The position numbers and the translations under genes are program-made. From Legionella impletisoli (GTDB lineage: Bacteria; Pseudomonadota; Gammaproteobacteria; Legionellales; Legionellaceae), in assembly GCF_900639875.1 (NCBI RefSeq), contig NZ_CAAAIA010000006.1:1-64000 (forward strand): a stretch of DNA of 64,000 nucleotides. Direction: 5' to 3'. The notes below the pieces were generated by a model. That model did no database searches, had not been told where the DNA came from, and saw nothing but the letters and a program-made list of their open reading frames with translations. The stretch's first letter is position 1, and the number at the start of each line of letters is the position of its first letter. Below are positions 49,006 through 58,238 of the stretch, piece by piece.

Positions 49006-49416
49006 TTATCTGCAGTTTGCTGGGCGATATTTGTCTGATAAGGTACCGCCAGTACAAGTCCAGGTTACTTCGCCGTTGGCTTGTAAGGTAGGTGTTAACA
49101 CAATGGTTCCATTACCTGCAGCTGCAGTATATGTGACCGTAATGGCTCCAGTCGCATCAGCAATCGCAATTGAAGACACGTTAGCCGTGGCAGCAGGACT
49201 CACGTAACCAGTAGCCGCTTGAGTTGCAGGTAGCGCGTTATTGGAAATCGCTGTTTCAGATACGGCCAATTTTGCTGCTGAAGCCAGATTTAATCCCTCT
49301 GTGACACGAGCGCGGATTGTGTAATCTTGATAAGCTGGAATAGCAACGGCAGCCAGAATACCAACGATCGCCACTACAATCATTAACTCAATTAATGTAA
49401 AACCTTGTTGTTTCAT
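49006..49416 (-). CDS. Type IV major-type pilin (PilE/PilA)
   Basis: A 136-residue prepilin. The short leader MKQQG is cut by the prepilin peptidase before Phe; [20 protein letters not shown] is the conserved helix with Glu5. The Ala/Thr-rich globular domain ends with the disulfide loop of Cys in WTCTGG and the final NCR. It would build pili for adhesion and DNA uptake. Expression likely depends on sigma-54 (site at 49454-49472). A second pilin lies upstream. Confidence 0.95.
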   Translation of the reverse strand: MKQQGFTLIELMIVVAIVGILAAVAIPAYQDYTIRARVTEGLNLASAAKLAVSETAISNNALPATQAATGYVSPAATANVSSIAIADATGAITVTYTAAAGNGTIVLTPTLQANGEVTWTCTGGTLSDKYRPANCR

Positions 49417-49453
49417 GACTTCATCCTCAAAAATTAATAAACTCGTTTATATT

Positions 49454-49472
49454 AAAGCAACTTCTATGCCAA
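49454..49472 (-). promoter_or_regulatory. Sigma-54 promoter of the pilin gene
   Basis: On the minus strand the sequence reads TTGGCATAGAAGTTGCTTT. The -24 GG and -12 GC are 10 bases apart, as required, and both boxes are close to consensus (TGGCA and TTGC). It lies about 40 bases before the ATG at 49416. Pilin genes of Pseudomonas are known RpoN targets. The rest of the gap 49417-49731 is AT-rich with no gene that I can support. Confidence 0.8.
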
Positions 49473-49731
49473 TTTTATTTTTATTTTTCACCATCATAAA
49501 AATATAGTGCAATCATTAAGCCAACTTATTCTAAAGCACGGCGCTTTATTTATAAAATAATTTATTATTCAACTAGATAAGTATTGTAAAAAATCATATT
49601 TATTTCTTCAATATAAGACGATTTACCGCAATTTTTTTCTAAATCAAACTAGTATTCTTGAATATTTATAGTGGATAGTGGTCAATTTGGTCACATTATG
49701 ACAATCAGGGGTATTTTATTGAATTAACGAA

Positions 49732-50145
49732 CTAACGACAATTGACGGGACGATAGCGGCTTTCCAACGTTCCCCCCGTACAAATCCAGTAAATGTTTTT
49801 ATTCGCATCTAGCGTTGGAAGAAAAATAATGGTTCCGTCACCTGCTGCAGGGGTGTAGTCTACAATGATCGCGCCTGTTCCATCGTTGGCTATGGTAACA
49901 GATTCTATGTTATCAGTTGAAGCCGGGCTTAGATAATGGGTTTCTGCTTGAGAAGTGGGTAAGCGCCCGTGAGTCGCTACCGCGTCTGCAACCGCTAATT
50001 GCGCTGCAGACGCAAGGGAAAGACCTTCCGTTACGCGAGCTCTTACGGCGTAATTTTGATACACAGGAATAGCGATCACAGAAAGTATCGCGACGATTCC
50101 TACAACAATTAATAGCTCAACAATGGTAAAGCCTCCTTGCTTCAT
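49732..50145 (-). CDS. Second type IV pilin-like protein
   Basis: A 137-residue prepilin, a paralogue of the one downstream. Leader MKQGG precedes FTIVELLIVVGIVAILSVIA with Glu5; the end has the same paired Cys (WICTGG and NCR). The hydrophobic helix and globular domain differ at many positions. ATG at 50145 is chosen because AGGGG lies 5 bases before it; the frame can be extended to 50196 but that would disrupt the leader. No sigma-54 site is visible upstream. Confidence 0.93.
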   Translation of the reverse strand: MKQGGFTIVELLIVVGIVAILSVIAIPVYQNYAVRARVTEGLSLASAAQLAVADAVATHGRLPTSQAETHYLSPASTDNIESVTIANDGTGAIIVDYTPAAGDGTIIFLPTLDANKNIYWICTGGTLESRYRPVNCR

Positions 50146-50253
50146 CCATGCCCCTAATTTTAAAATGTGTAGGTTTTTCCGATAGTTATCGGACATTATT
50201 CATCTCATTGTCCATCAAATTACCAAAAAACGCAACTATATCTATACTGGTGG

Positions 50254-50411
50254 ACAGGGTAAACGCATACTCTGTGCAAGTAAAATCAAAACGCCGTCTT
50301 TGCGAACAAAGTGAAGGAATCCAGATGCTTCGTTAAGATTTCGTAATGGATTGCTTCACTTTGTTCGCAAAGACAATGTATTGTTTTTTTCACATAGCGC
50401 TTTTGCCCTGT
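50254..50411. mobile_element. MITE-like element 2, interrupted by a palindrome
   Basis: The left end ACAGGGTAAACGCAT and the right end, read as complement ACAGGGCAAAAGCG, are inverted repeats matching at about 12 of 15 positions. They resemble the ends at 41754-41932, and the inner AAATCAAAACG block is shared. A long palindrome (50296-50374) sits inside and is absent from element 1. The element fills most of the pilin-bolA gap and encodes nothing. Confidence 0.55.
50296..50374. repeat. Large palindromic repeat
   Basis: GTCTTTGCGAACAAAGTGAAG (21 bases) at 50296-50316 is the exact complement of 50354-50374. After one mismatch the pairing continues for AATCCA, giving about 28 bp of stem. Arms that start GTC(T/A)TTGCGA and end GCAATCCA are common as dispersed palindromes in bacterial genomes. 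Confidence 0.75.
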
Positions 50412-50488
50412 ACTTGTGGAGGCTTAACATGACAAATGTTTAGTAACTGCGTATACTTTTAGCATGATGAATCATTCCTAACTCCCTT

Positions 50489-50806
50489 ATGAACAGAACG
50501 TTACGACTAAAAACCATCTTATCTGAAGCGTTAAAGGCGGATGTATTAATGATTGAAGATGAATCGCACCGACATCATGTACCATCGAATGCAGAAACTC
50601 ATTTCAAAGCAACCATCGTTTCGTCTTCATTTGAGAATACAACCCGAATCAGTCGCCATCGGTTAGTTAATGCGTTAGTCAAGCATGAGTTTGATAAAGG
50701 ATTACACGCGCTAAGTCTTCATTTATATACTCCTGCAGAATGGAATGCCCGTAGTAAAACAGTAAGCGACTCTCCAGTTTGTCGTGGAGGAAGTCGTCAT
50801 GGTTAG
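50489..50806 (+). CDS. BolA family protein
   Basis: A 105-residue BolA/IbaG-type protein with the class II KH-like fold. It contains DESHRHHVPSNAETHFKATI with the conserved His, and RISRHRLVNALVKHEF with the helix-turn-helix-like segment. BolA proteins work with monothiol glutaredoxins on iron-sulfur matters and can affect transcription. The stop overlaps the yjbQ ATG by 8 bases, suggesting a two-gene operon. Confidence 0.93.
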   Translation: MNRTLRLKTILSEALKADVLMIEDESHRHHVPSNAETHFKATIVSSSFENTTRISRHRLVNALVKHEFDKGLHALSLHLYTPAEWNARSKTVSDSPVCRGGSRHG

Positions 50807-51239
50807 TTCAAAGGAAAATATATTCTGGCAAAACACTGTTTCGCTTCAACCCAAATCGCGGGGATTTCACTTAATTACCGAAGATATTTTTTCTGCATTG
50901 ACCGACATGCCAGATGTACAAATTGGATTATTAAATATTTTCTTGCAACATACATCAGCCTCTTTAGTCATCAGTGAAAATACCTGTCAAGAGGTGAGGG
51001 AAGACTTAGAACAATTCTTCAACCGCATTGCTCCGGATGATAATGCTCTATATCAACACACGATTGAGGGAGAAGATGACATGCCAGCCCATATTAAAAA
51101 TGCGATGCTTGGTTCTAGTCTTATTATCCCAATTAACAATAACGCACTACAATTAGGACAATGGCAAGGGATTTATCTCTGCGAACATCGTAATCAAGCA
51201 TCAGCACGTCACCTTGTATTAACCGTGCAAGGGCAATAA
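50799..51239 (+). CDS. YjbQ family protein
   Basis: A 146-residue protein of the UPF0047/YjbQ family (secondary thiamine-phosphate synthase fold). Typical segments are GLLNIFLQHTSASLVISEN and the metal-ligand His in GEDDMPAHIKNAMLG and CEHRN. ATG at 50799 follows GGAGGAAG and overlaps the bolA stop. An in-frame upstream start at 50784 is unlikely. Confidence 0.93.
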   Translation: MVSSKENIFWQNTVSLQPKSRGFHLITEDIFSALTDMPDVQIGLLNIFLQHTSASLVISENTCQEVREDLEQFFNRIAPDDNALYQHTIEGEDDMPAHIKNAMLGSSLIIPINNNALQLGQWQGIYLCEHRNQASARHLVLTVQGQ

Positions 51240-51244
51240 ATCGT

Positions 51245-51646
51245 TTACTTTAATGTCATAGAACTAGATTGATTAGTATTGGTTTTTTCAGTGCCACTTG
51301 TCCTAAACGCCGCTAAATGGGTACCCATACTCCATAGATTAACTAAGCCATTGACCACATTAACCGCTGGTGGTGTCGATGAGCTAATCACTGCCTGGAC
51401 TGAACGGCCCACTCCGGCGGTGCTGAAAAGTAAACTCATAAAATCACGTACAGGACCATTCTCAGTATCGCTAAGTGCGGCAAAAGCAAATGAGGATACA
51501 GCCATTGCAAATCCTGCCTCAAAACCATTGACTTCTGGATTAGTTAAATAGTCATACGCACTGATTCCGAATGCAACTAAATTAAGCACTTGGGCGCGTG
51601 CGCAGTGGTCATTTCGAGAATTAAACAATGAAAATGGGTTAAACAT
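51245..51646 (-). CDS. Small orphan membrane-associated protein
   Basis: A 133-residue protein of unknown family with several moderately hydrophobic stretches (LVAFGISAYDY, AGFAMAVSSFAFAALS, VVNGLVNLWSMGTHLAAF) and a Ser/Thr/Asn-rich tail. AAGGATCG precedes the ATG at 51646, favouring it over 51679. It is divergent from the gene at 51834, and convergent to yjbQ with a 5-base gap. It resembles no family that I know. Confidence 0.6.
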   Translation of the reverse strand: MFNPFSLFNSRNDHCARAQVLNLVAFGISAYDYLTNPEVNGFEAGFAMAVSSFAFAALSDTENGPVRDFMSLLFSTAGVGRSVQAVISSSTPPAVNVVNGLVNLWSMGTHLAAFRTSGTEKTNTNQSSSMTLK

Positions 51647-51775
51647 AAACGATCCTTGGTTTGACTTAATTAAATACACTTAAGAAAAAATAAGAGCGTT
51701 TTTACCATGTATGAAGAAAAAATAAAACCCAAAACAGATAAAAAAACAACAGGGATATTATTTTTACCCAATAGG

Positions 51776-51804
51776 TTCAAATTTTATTCATTATCTGGTA
51801 TAAT
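51776..51804 (+). promoter_or_regulatory. Strong promoter with extended -10 box
   Basis: TTCAAA (51776-51781), a 17-base spacer, and TGGTATAAT ending at 51804, an extended -10 with a perfect TATAAT. Transcription near 51811 places the ATG at 51834 about 23 bases in and supports that start. Confidence 0.65.
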
Positions 51805-51833
51805 AAGTTAATTTTTTGATGTATGAGAACATT

Positions 51834-52586
51834 ATGTACAGTGTATTAAGAAGAGTTTGGCCAACGATTCAATTCCCTGCACTTCAGGGAGATGATTCAA
51901 CAACGAAACCTAATCCTTTAGTAGCCTATAGAAGTCCTCTCTTTGTCCAAGCCCCAAAAGTCACGTTACTAGGGGGAGTATTTGGATATTATGGAATTCA
52001 CACCTGGAGTATTCAACGTAACTTTAGGCCTTTTTCCCTTTTTGGACCAATGAACCCTAACCCCTTTAGACTATTTCCACGTCCAGTAGGACTGTTTCCA
52101 CTGCCAGCCTTTGCACCAGTACTGTTCCCTAATCCTTACTTGACTTTTCCGAGTTTAGCGAGTGCTCTACCCCAAGCTGTTAATAGCGCTCCTGCAATAG
52201 AAGACCATCAAGAAGATATTGATGCAGCTCATGAAACGGAGGCAAACTCTGATGAAAAATCAACTCTGGCAGTTTCTCCAGCAGAAGTCACAGACGAACA
52301 AAAAGCCACACAAGCTACGGGAGTATTCAGTAACCTCATAACGTTTTTAAATCACAATGCTTCCTTTTTATGGCAAGCGCTTGGAGTGGCTATGATGGTG
52401 GTAGGATCACTCATAGCCCTTGCAGGTGCTGCTTTGATTGCAGCCAGTGCGGGCACCGCTAGCGCCCCGGGAATCATTATGGCAGGAGCTGGAGCAGGCG
52501 TAGCCGCTGCAGGACTTGGATTTTTTTCTATTGGTCGTGCTAAGAAAAATGCAGAGATAATCGAAGAGCCGATGCTTACTCCTTAG
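51834..52586 (+). CDS. Orphan Pro/Phe-rich protein with a membrane hairpin
   Basis: A 250-residue protein of unknown family. The N-terminal part holds a Pro/Phe/Leu-rich stretch (RLFPRPVGLFPLPAFAPV, residues about 70-110). An acidic linker (EDHQEDIDAAHE) follows, then an Ala/Gly-rich hairpin of two membrane segments (ALGVAMMVVGSLIALAGAAL and a Gly-rich partner near 205-230) and a short polar tail. No signal peptide. It is another candidate effector by layout. A strong promoter lies just upstream and an inverted repeat follows the stop. Confidence 0.65.
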   Translation: MYSVLRRVWPTIQFPALQGDDSTTKPNPLVAYRSPLFVQAPKVTLLGGVFGYYGIHTWSIQRNFRPFSLFGPMNPNPFRLFPRPVGLFPLPAFAPVLFPNPYLTFPSLASALPQAVNSAPAIEDHQEDIDAAHETEANSDEKSTLAVSPAEVTDEQKATQATGVFSNLITFLNHNASFLWQALGVAMMVVGSLIALAGAALIAASAGTASAPGIIMAGAGAGVAAAGLGFFSIGRAKKNAEIIEEPMLTP

Positions 52587-52597
52587 TAGATAGGCTG

Positions 52598-52640
52598 GGG
52601 TTGTAAAGCCCAATATCTCTCCCACATGGCTTTACAACCC
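52598..52640. terminator. Inverted repeat after the Pro/Phe-rich gene
   Basis: GGGTTGTAAAGCC and GGCTTTACAACCC are exact 13-base complements around a 17-base loop, just past the stop at 52586. No U-run follows, so it may be a 3'-end stabiliser or a small repeat instead of a true terminator. Confidence 0.5.
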
Positions 52641-52816
52641 AGTCTAGGATGGCTTCCACAAAATTGAAGGGCTTCATTCATGGTGGAATGTTTGGATCAT
52701 TAGCAACTTAATCCACTTTGAAAACTTTTCATGTTTAGACACAGGATGCGGTACTAGGCGCACTACCTTTTTCCCATTATAATGAGTATCGTTTTGCCCG
52801 TTAGGATTTTGCTGTT

Positions 52817-54232
52817 ATGAAAGCCTGGTCTTCAGAGAAAATTTCTGTTCTTGCTTTGGTTTTATTAATCACAGGCGCTATTGACAGCATCCGTAATTTA
52901 CCAGCCACCGCTTTATTTGGCTCTTCTTTAATTTTCTTTTTTACCTTTTCAGCCATTGTTTTTCTCATTCCAGTTGCTTTGGTCTCAGCAGAACTATCCT
53001 CTACTTGGTCGGAAGAAGAAGGCGGCGTTTACAGCTGGGTTCGCCATGCCTTTGGAGAAAACTGGGCCTTTTTTACTATTTGGCTGCAATGGATTAACAC
53101 CATGGTGTGGTATCCAACTATTTTATCCTTTATTGCTGGCACCTTAGCTTACCTTATTAACCCTGAATTAGCGCAGAATAAAATCTATTTGATTACCGTC
53201 ATCTTAGTCACCTTCTGGTCACTTACCATTCTTGGCTTAGCAGGCTTGCGTGCATCGGCAGCATTTGCAAGTTTTTGTGCGATTGTGGGAATGATTATCC
53301 CGATGGGGTTTATCATTTTATTAGCCATCATTTGGGTGATGCAAGGCAACCCAATAGCCGTGGACTTAAGCTTAGAAAACTTAATACCTCATTGGCAACA
53401 AGGCGATTCATGGATTTCATTAACCGCCATCATGACCTCATTTTTAGGCATGGAATTAGCAGCCGTGCACGTTCGAAACGTCAATAACCCGCAGAAAAAT
53501 TTTCCTAAAGCGATGTATTTTTCAGTGATTTTAATTTTAACCACGATGATTTTAGGCTCTTTAGCCATTGCGTTTGTCTTACCGCATGATCAAATCAGCC
53601 TAGTCCACGGTGTGATGCAGGCGTTTACCAATTTCTTTTCAGCCTATCATCTATCGGCGTTAATGCCGCTGATGGTCATTTTACTCTTGCTAGGAAGCCT
53701 TGGCAGCATGGTGAACTGGATCATTTCACCTGCCAAAGGATTGCTTATGGCAGCCGATCACGGCTTTTTTCCGAAGTGGTTATACAAACTCAATAAGCAC
53801 GGCATCGCCTCACGCGTATTGGTGTTGCAAGCCGTTTTAGTGACGTTATTATGTGGCGGATTTATGTTATTTCCATCCGTAAATGCCATCTATTGGCTCT
53901 TTACCGCGTTAAGTACAGAGCTCTATATCTTAATGTATGTACTCATGTTTTTAGCCGCCATTCATTTAAAGCACAAATTCGCCGAGATCCCAAGGCCTTT
54001 TTCCATTCCTGGAGGGCGAATGGGTTACTATTTCACCTGTCTTTTAGGATTAGTCGGCTGCTTCATCACGTTAGTGGTAGGATTTTTCCCACCGGTTGAA
54101 AGCATGGATGTCGGAGGCGTACGTCACTTTAGAGTGGTCTTTACTAGCGGCATTATCTTAATGATGCTTCCCGCGGTTTTATTGTATTCGCGGAAAGCAT
54201 GGGTTCATGGGCGGGTTAAGCTGATGGTTTAG
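52817..54232 (+). CDS. APC-family amino acid transporter (glutamate:GABA antiporter type)
   Basis: A 471-residue inner-membrane permease with about twelve transmembrane helices. GAIDSIRNLPATALFG is the TM1 substrate region and EEEGGVYSWVRHAFGENWAF is characteristic of the GadC-like subgroup. It probably exchanges or imports amino acids, the main carbon source of Legionella. A possible -10 TATAAT lies at 52778-52783 and TTAGGA precedes the ATG. It is monocistronic; substrate unknown. Confidence 0.93.
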   Translation: MKAWSSEKISVLALVLLITGAIDSIRNLPATALFGSSLIFFFTFSAIVFLIPVALVSAELSSTWSEEEGGVYSWVRHAFGENWAFFTIWLQWINTMVWYPTILSFIAGTLAYLINPELAQNKIYLITVILVTFWSLTILGLAGLRASAAFASFCAIVGMIIPMGFIILLAIIWVMQGNPIAVDLSLENLIPHWQQGDSWISLTAIMTSFLGMELAAVHVRNVNNPQKNFPKAMYFSVILILTTMILGSLAIAFVLPHDQISLVHGVMQAFTNFFSAYHLSALMPLMVILLLLGSLGSMVNWIISPAKGLLMAADHGFFPKWLYKLNKHGIASRVLVLQAVLVTLLCGGFMLFPSVNAIYWLFTALSTELYILMYVLMFLAAIHLKHKFAEIPRPFSIPGGRMGYYFTCLLGLVGCFITLVVGFFPPVESMDVGGVRHFRVVFTSGIILMMLPAVLLYSRKAWVHGRVKLMV

Positions 54233-54243
54233 GTTTGATACGA

Positions 54244-54477
54244 TTATTTTATCTCAATATCAACATCCGGATAGCCTCCTTCTCTTTGCCACAACTTTAC
54301 CATCTCCCCAGACTTCAACTCCTTCAATTTATGTTGCTCATCTTCAGGAACCTGGACTTTAATTTTAGTACCTGAGTCAGTTTCTAACAAGAGATATATT
54401 TCTCCAGCTGCAAAAGCAACCGAATTTAATCCCAAGATTAATACCAACCCACTTAAACCAGCCAATATCCGTTTCAT
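54244..54477 (-). CDS. Small periplasmic protein
   Basis: A 77-residue precursor. The signal peptide is MKRILAGLSGLVLILGLNSVAFA, cut near residue 23. The mature part of about 54 residues is charged and mostly strand-like (GTKIKVQVPEDEQHKLKEL, then DVDIEIK). No family recognised. It is convergent to the transporter gene with an 11-base gap. Confidence 0.7.
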   Translation of the reverse strand: MKRILAGLSGLVLILGLNSVAFAAGEIYLLLETDSGTKIKVQVPEDEQHKLKELKSGEMVKLWQREGGYPDVDIEIK

Positions 54478-54660
54478 AATGACCTCGATTTTAATTTAGA
54501 TGAGACATGTACAATATTAGTTCACCAAATACTCTTTTACCAATGTTCAACCCGGAATTTACAAAACATTTGCATTTTAAAGAGGTGAACACTGAGCCAC
54601 GACCGTTAGGGAGTGCTCCTAACACACACTCGCTTCAAAACGCTTGCTTACGCGCGTGGT

Positions 54661-55404
54661 TCAGAATTGGTTTACTAGTTTCTTGGCAAGGTCTAAATCT
54701 TCTGCTGTGTTGATGTCTTGCAGGGGCTTGGTACAAGCCGTGGCAACTTTGATGGGGTACCCTAGCCATAAAACACGTAATTGCTCCAAGGCTTCAGCTG
54801 CTTCGAGTGGACAAACGGGTTGTTGAACGAGTTCTAATAAAAAAGAAGCGCGGTATGCGTATAAGCCAATGTGGCGATAATGTAGTGACAGATCATTTGG
54901 ATGATCTCGATTAGCAGGAATAGGACTTCTTGAAAAATATAGCGCATTTTGGTGCTTATCACGAACCACTTTTACCACATTGGGATTATCTCGAGCGGTC
55001 ATCTGTTCAATCGGCCAACATAACGTGGCCATAGGGGTATCTGACTTAGCGAGGGTGTGAGCCACTTGTGTAATCAACTCAGGCGCAATAAAGGGCTCAT
55101 CCCCTTGCACATTGACAATAATGTCATTTTCTTGAAATGCTCCACGAGCGACCACTTCGGCAATGCGATCCGTACCAGACTGATGAGTTGTTTTTGTCAT
55201 TTCAACCGAGGCTTTAAACGACTTAGCTAATGAAAAAATTTCAGCATGATCCGTTGCGATGGTCACTGACTTTGGCTTTGCTTTCAATGCCTGGCGATAG
55301 ACCCGTTCAATGACCGTCAGGCCATTGAGCTCCATCATCAATTTACCAGGAAGGCGCGAAGACTGATGGCGCGCAGGAATAATGACATGAAAATCAAGGC
55401 TCAT
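54661..55404 (-). CDS. kdsB: 3-deoxy-manno-octulosonate cytidylyltransferase
   Basis: A 247-residue enzyme that activates Kdo with CTP to make CMP-Kdo for the lipopolysaccharide core. It has [16 protein letters not shown], the nucleotide loop, and [10 protein letters not shown] with metal ligands. The length is normal. It overlaps the Trm112-like gene by 4 bases, making it the last gene of the fdxA-dinG-tsaB run. Confidence 0.97.
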   Translation of the reverse strand: MSLDFHVIIPARHQSSRLPGKLMMELNGLTVIERVYRQALKAKPKSVTIATDHAEIFSLAKSFKASVEMTKTTHQSGTDRIAEVVARGAFQENDIIVNVQGDEPFIAPELITQVAHTLAKSDTPMATLCWPIEQMTARDNPNVVKVVRDKHQNALYFSRSPIPANRDHPNDLSLHYRHIGLYAYRASFLLELVQQPVCPLEAAEALEQLRVLWLGYPIKVATACTKPLQDINTAEDLDLAKKLVNQF

Positions 55405-55592
55405 AATTCGTCTTTTTCCTCAAGCGTTAAGAGTCTTGCCTCGTTTTCAAGCATGACAGGAATTCCATCACGGATGGGATAGGCTAAGCGGTCAAAACGG
55501 CAGATCAATTCTTCGTTTTTTAACAACAATTTGCCTTTGCAAACTGGGCAAACGAGGATTTCCAGTAATTTTTTATCCACGCGGTTCTCCAT
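55401..55592 (-). CDS. Trm112-like (YcaR) small protein
   Basis: A 63-residue protein with CPVCKGKL at the start and the [18 protein letters not shown] core of the YcaR/Trm112 family. Eukaryotic Trm112 activates methyltransferases. The bacterial role is unclear, but the gene commonly sits beside kdsB. It overlaps tsaB by 20 bases and kdsB by 4. Confidence 0.92.
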   Translation of the reverse strand: MENRVDKKLLEILVCPVCKGKLLLKNEELICRFDRLAYPIRDGIPVMLENEARLLTLEEKDEL

Positions 55593-56250
55593 GGGTAACT
55601 TGATTTCGAATGTAAACGGGAAGTGCCTCTTCGGCGCTGACCGCTTTGACGAGACCGGATTGTACCAGATTTACCATCGCAATCGCATTAGGATATATCA
55701 AGCACTTATCTTGAATAGATCCGCACACTTTATCCGGAAACTCATTCCAATACGTGTTAAATCCAACACCTGCTAGGAGAATTGGTTTCTCAGCACTTAA
55801 CCGAATGTCATGAGCATTTGAGACCTGCTCTTGGGCTTCATAAGATTGATCGCTAAACTCCCCCCAATATAATTGATTCATACGAGCATCTAAAACGGCC
55901 AGAATTGGAAGGGTTGGAAATTGTGCAACTGAAGTTTGTGAAGCTTCAAACGCAATTGCTCTGAGCGTGCTGACGGGATACAAAGGCAAGTTTTGTGCAT
56001 AGGCTAATGCTTTTGCCACGCTACAAGCAATGCGTAATCCTGTGAAACTTCCAGGGCCGCACCCAAACACAATGCCGTCTAATTGGTTTAATCCGATTGC
56101 TGCCTCAGCCATCAAGGCCTCTATCATCGGTATCAGCAATTGAGCATGCTGGCGTACAGCATCTTGTTCTTGATGATAGATTTGTCCATAGGCAGAAATC
56201 GCAACCGTTGCTTTTTCAGTGGAGGTATCGATTGCTAGTAAATTCATCAT
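55573..56250 (-). CDS. tsaB: tRNA threonylcarbamoyladenosine protein TsaB
   Basis: A 225-residue ASKHA-fold protein that pairs with TsaD and TsaE to make t6A37 in tRNAs that read ANN codons. It starts [17 protein letters not shown] and has [19 protein letters not shown], the family hallmark. Two ATGs (56250, 56247) are in tandem. It overlaps the Trm112-like gene by 20 bases. Confidence 0.95.
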   Translation of the reverse strand: MMNLLAIDTSTEKATVAISAYGQIYHQEQDAVRQHAQLLIPMIEALMAEAAIGLNQLDGIVFGCGPGSFTGLRIACSVAKALAYAQNLPLYPVSTLRAIAFEASQTSVAQFPTLPILAVLDARMNQLYWGEFSDQSYEAQEQVSNAHDIRLSAEKPILLAGVGFNTYWNEFPDKVCGSIQDKCLIYPNAIAMVNLVQSGLVKAVSAEEALPVYIRNQVTHGEPRG

Positions 56251-56291
56251 GTTTGTTCAGTTTTATTTAGCTTGGAGTGATTGGACGATTT

Positions 56292-58238
56292 TTATCCCAG
56301 CGTTTTAATAAATTCAATCACATTCGTTTCATCTCGGGTCTTTCGCATATTGGGCAAGCTTGCAAAAATTTTACTGCCATAATCTCGACCCGTTAAGCGA
56401 GGATCGGCAATCATTAATACACCGCGATCAGCGGCATCACGAATGAGCCGCCCTACCCCTTGCTTTAAAGCCAAAATAGCACTGGGTAAAGATAACACGT
56501 CAAATGCTGATAAGCCTTGCGATTTTAAATAAGCCATTTTACCACGCATTATGGGATCTGTGGGACTAGCAAAAGGTAATTTATCAATAATAACACATGA
56601 CAATGCCTCTCCTTTTACATCCACGCCCTCCCAAAATGTTGCTGTACCTAATAACACCGCATTGCCGTATTCACGAAATCGTGCCAAGAGAATGGATTTT
56701 GCTTCATCGCCTTGGATTAATAAAGGATAGGTGAGTAACGGCTTTAGAAGACTTGCCACTTCGTTTAATGCCTTATGACTCGTAAATAAGAAAAAACAAC
56801 GGCCTTTACAGGCATTAATAATGGTTAAGGCTTTTTCAAGTAGTAACTCATAATAGCGATGGTCTTTGGGATCCGGTAGTCCACGAGGTAAATATAAAAG
56901 CGCTTGCTCTGCAAAATCAAAAGGACTTTGCAGTTTTAGTGTTTTAATTTCTTGTAATCCCAAAGGCCTTGTAAAACAATCAAATGATGAAGCCATGGTT
57001 AAGGTCGCCGAAGTAAATACCCAGCAGCTGGATTGTTTTTTTAATAATGCTGAAAAAGGTTCTGCAATATCATAGGGCGTTGCGTTAAATACTAAAGCAT
57101 GCTTAAACCGCTCAATCCAACGAATATCTCTCTGTTTTGGATGGTCAAAAGAAGCCAGACGTTGATTAAACTCCAGTAACCGTTCTTTACAACGCATTAA
57201 ACCTGGCTCTTCGGTTTGTTCAACCGTTGAAAAACAAGCCAACCAATTGGTGATGAGTTGTTGAAGCTGTTCGATGCTGGCTTTAAACTCAGAAAGAGGC
57301 GCGACTCTTTCCCATGAAATGCGCTCTTCATGCCCTGGGAGTGAACGTAATAAATCATCGATGAGGTTATCCAGTTGTAAACTAAGCCTTTTTAAGGGTT
57401 GATTCGCCAAATCCAGAATAGGCCATTCTTTGAGCACGTCTTTCATTAAATCTTGAATCTGCTTTGTTCCTAGCCGTTCTCCATAAAAATTGGTAGCGAT
57501 TTCGGCAAGTTGATGGGCCTCGTCAAAAATCACCACATCAACACCTGGCAATAATTCTCCAAACCCTTCTTCTTTAAGTCGTGAATCTGCAAAAAATAAA
57601 TGATGATTAATTACCACGACATCCGCCTCTAATGCCTTTTTCCTGGCTTTAACGAGAAAGCATTTTTGATACGCTGGGCATTCACTACCTAAGCAATTAT
57701 CGCTCGTCGACGTGACAAATGGCCAAACAAAGGAGTCTTCTTTAATTTCTGGTAACTCACTGCGTAACCCTTCCGATAGTTGGCTCATTTTTTCACGAAT
57801 CACTAAGATATCCGTCACACTTTGTTGACTCGCGAATTGACCTTCTTCAGCATGCAGTTCGGTTCGATAACGACAGATGTAATTGGAGCGACCTTTGAGA
57901 TTTTGCACCCGAGCAGATAAACCAAGCGCTCGTACGAGCATGGGTAAGTCTTTATAGAAAAGTTGATCTTGCAGCGTTTTAGTCGCAGTAGAAATCAACG
58001 TTTTTTTACCGCTTAAAAGGCAAGGTACAAGGTAAGCAAACGTTTTTCCCGTACCCGTGCCTGCTTCAGCAACTAAAATGTCTTGAGATAAAATGGCTTT
58101 TGCAATCGCAATGGCCAAATCATTTTGCTGTGGGCGGGCAACAAAACCTGGAATGGCCGTATAAAGACGGCCTTTTTCAGCCAACGCTCGCTCACAGAGT
58201 TGAATCAGATCATCCGTGACGTCTTCTATTTCTTCCAC
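56292..58238 (-). CDS. DinG/YoaA-type iron-sulfur DNA helicase
   Basis: A 648-residue XPD-like superfamily 2 helicase. Walker A is in [12 protein letters not shown], and the DEAH box is in [12 protein letters not shown]. The iron-sulfur cluster Cys set includes [12 protein letters not shown]. The C-terminal motifs VI (QGVGRLIRD) are intact. DinG-type helicases unwind D-loops and R-loops. The start is GTG, overlapping fdxA by 13 bases. The closest E. coli relative by length is YoaA (636). Confidence 0.95.
   Translation of the reverse strand: MEEIEDVTDDLIQLCERALAEKGRLYTAIPGFVARPQQNDLAIAIAKAILSQDILVAEAGTGTGKTFAYLVPCLLSGKKTLISTATKTLQDQLFYKDLPMLVRALGLSARVQNLKGRSNYICRYRTELHAEEGQFASQQSVTDILVIREKMSQLSEGLRSELPEIKEDSFVWPFVTSTSDNCLGSECPAYQKCFLVKARKKALEADVVVINHHLFFADSRLKEEGFGELLPGVDVVIFDEAHQLAEIATNFYGERLGTKQIQDLMKDVLKEWPILDLANQPLKRLSLQLDNLIDDLLRSLPGHEERISWERVAPLSEFKASIEQLQQLITNWLACFSTVEQTEEPGLMRCKERLLEFNQRLASFDHPKQRDIRWIERFKHALVFNATPYDIAEPFSALLKKQSSCWVFTSATLTMASSFDCFTRPLGLQEIKTLKLQSPFDFAEQALLYLPRGLPDPKDHRYYELLLEKALTIINACKGRCFFLFTSHKALNEVASLLKPLLTYPLLIQGDEAKSILLARFREYGNAVLLGTATFWEGVDVKGEALSCVIIDKLPFASPTDPIMRGKMAYLKSQGLSAFDVLSLPSAILALKQGVGRLIRDAADRGVLMIADPRLTGRDYGSKIFASLPNMRKTRDETNVIEFIKTLG

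Noticed and set aside
50179-50192. CCGATA and TATCGG inverted repeat upstream of the second pilin
   Set aside because: Only 6 bp per arm with a 2-base centre; could be an operator but short palindromes of this size are frequent.
54590-54640. Hairpin GTTAGG with CCTAAC after kdsB
   Set aside because: Short, bulged and with no U-run; not enough to call a terminator.
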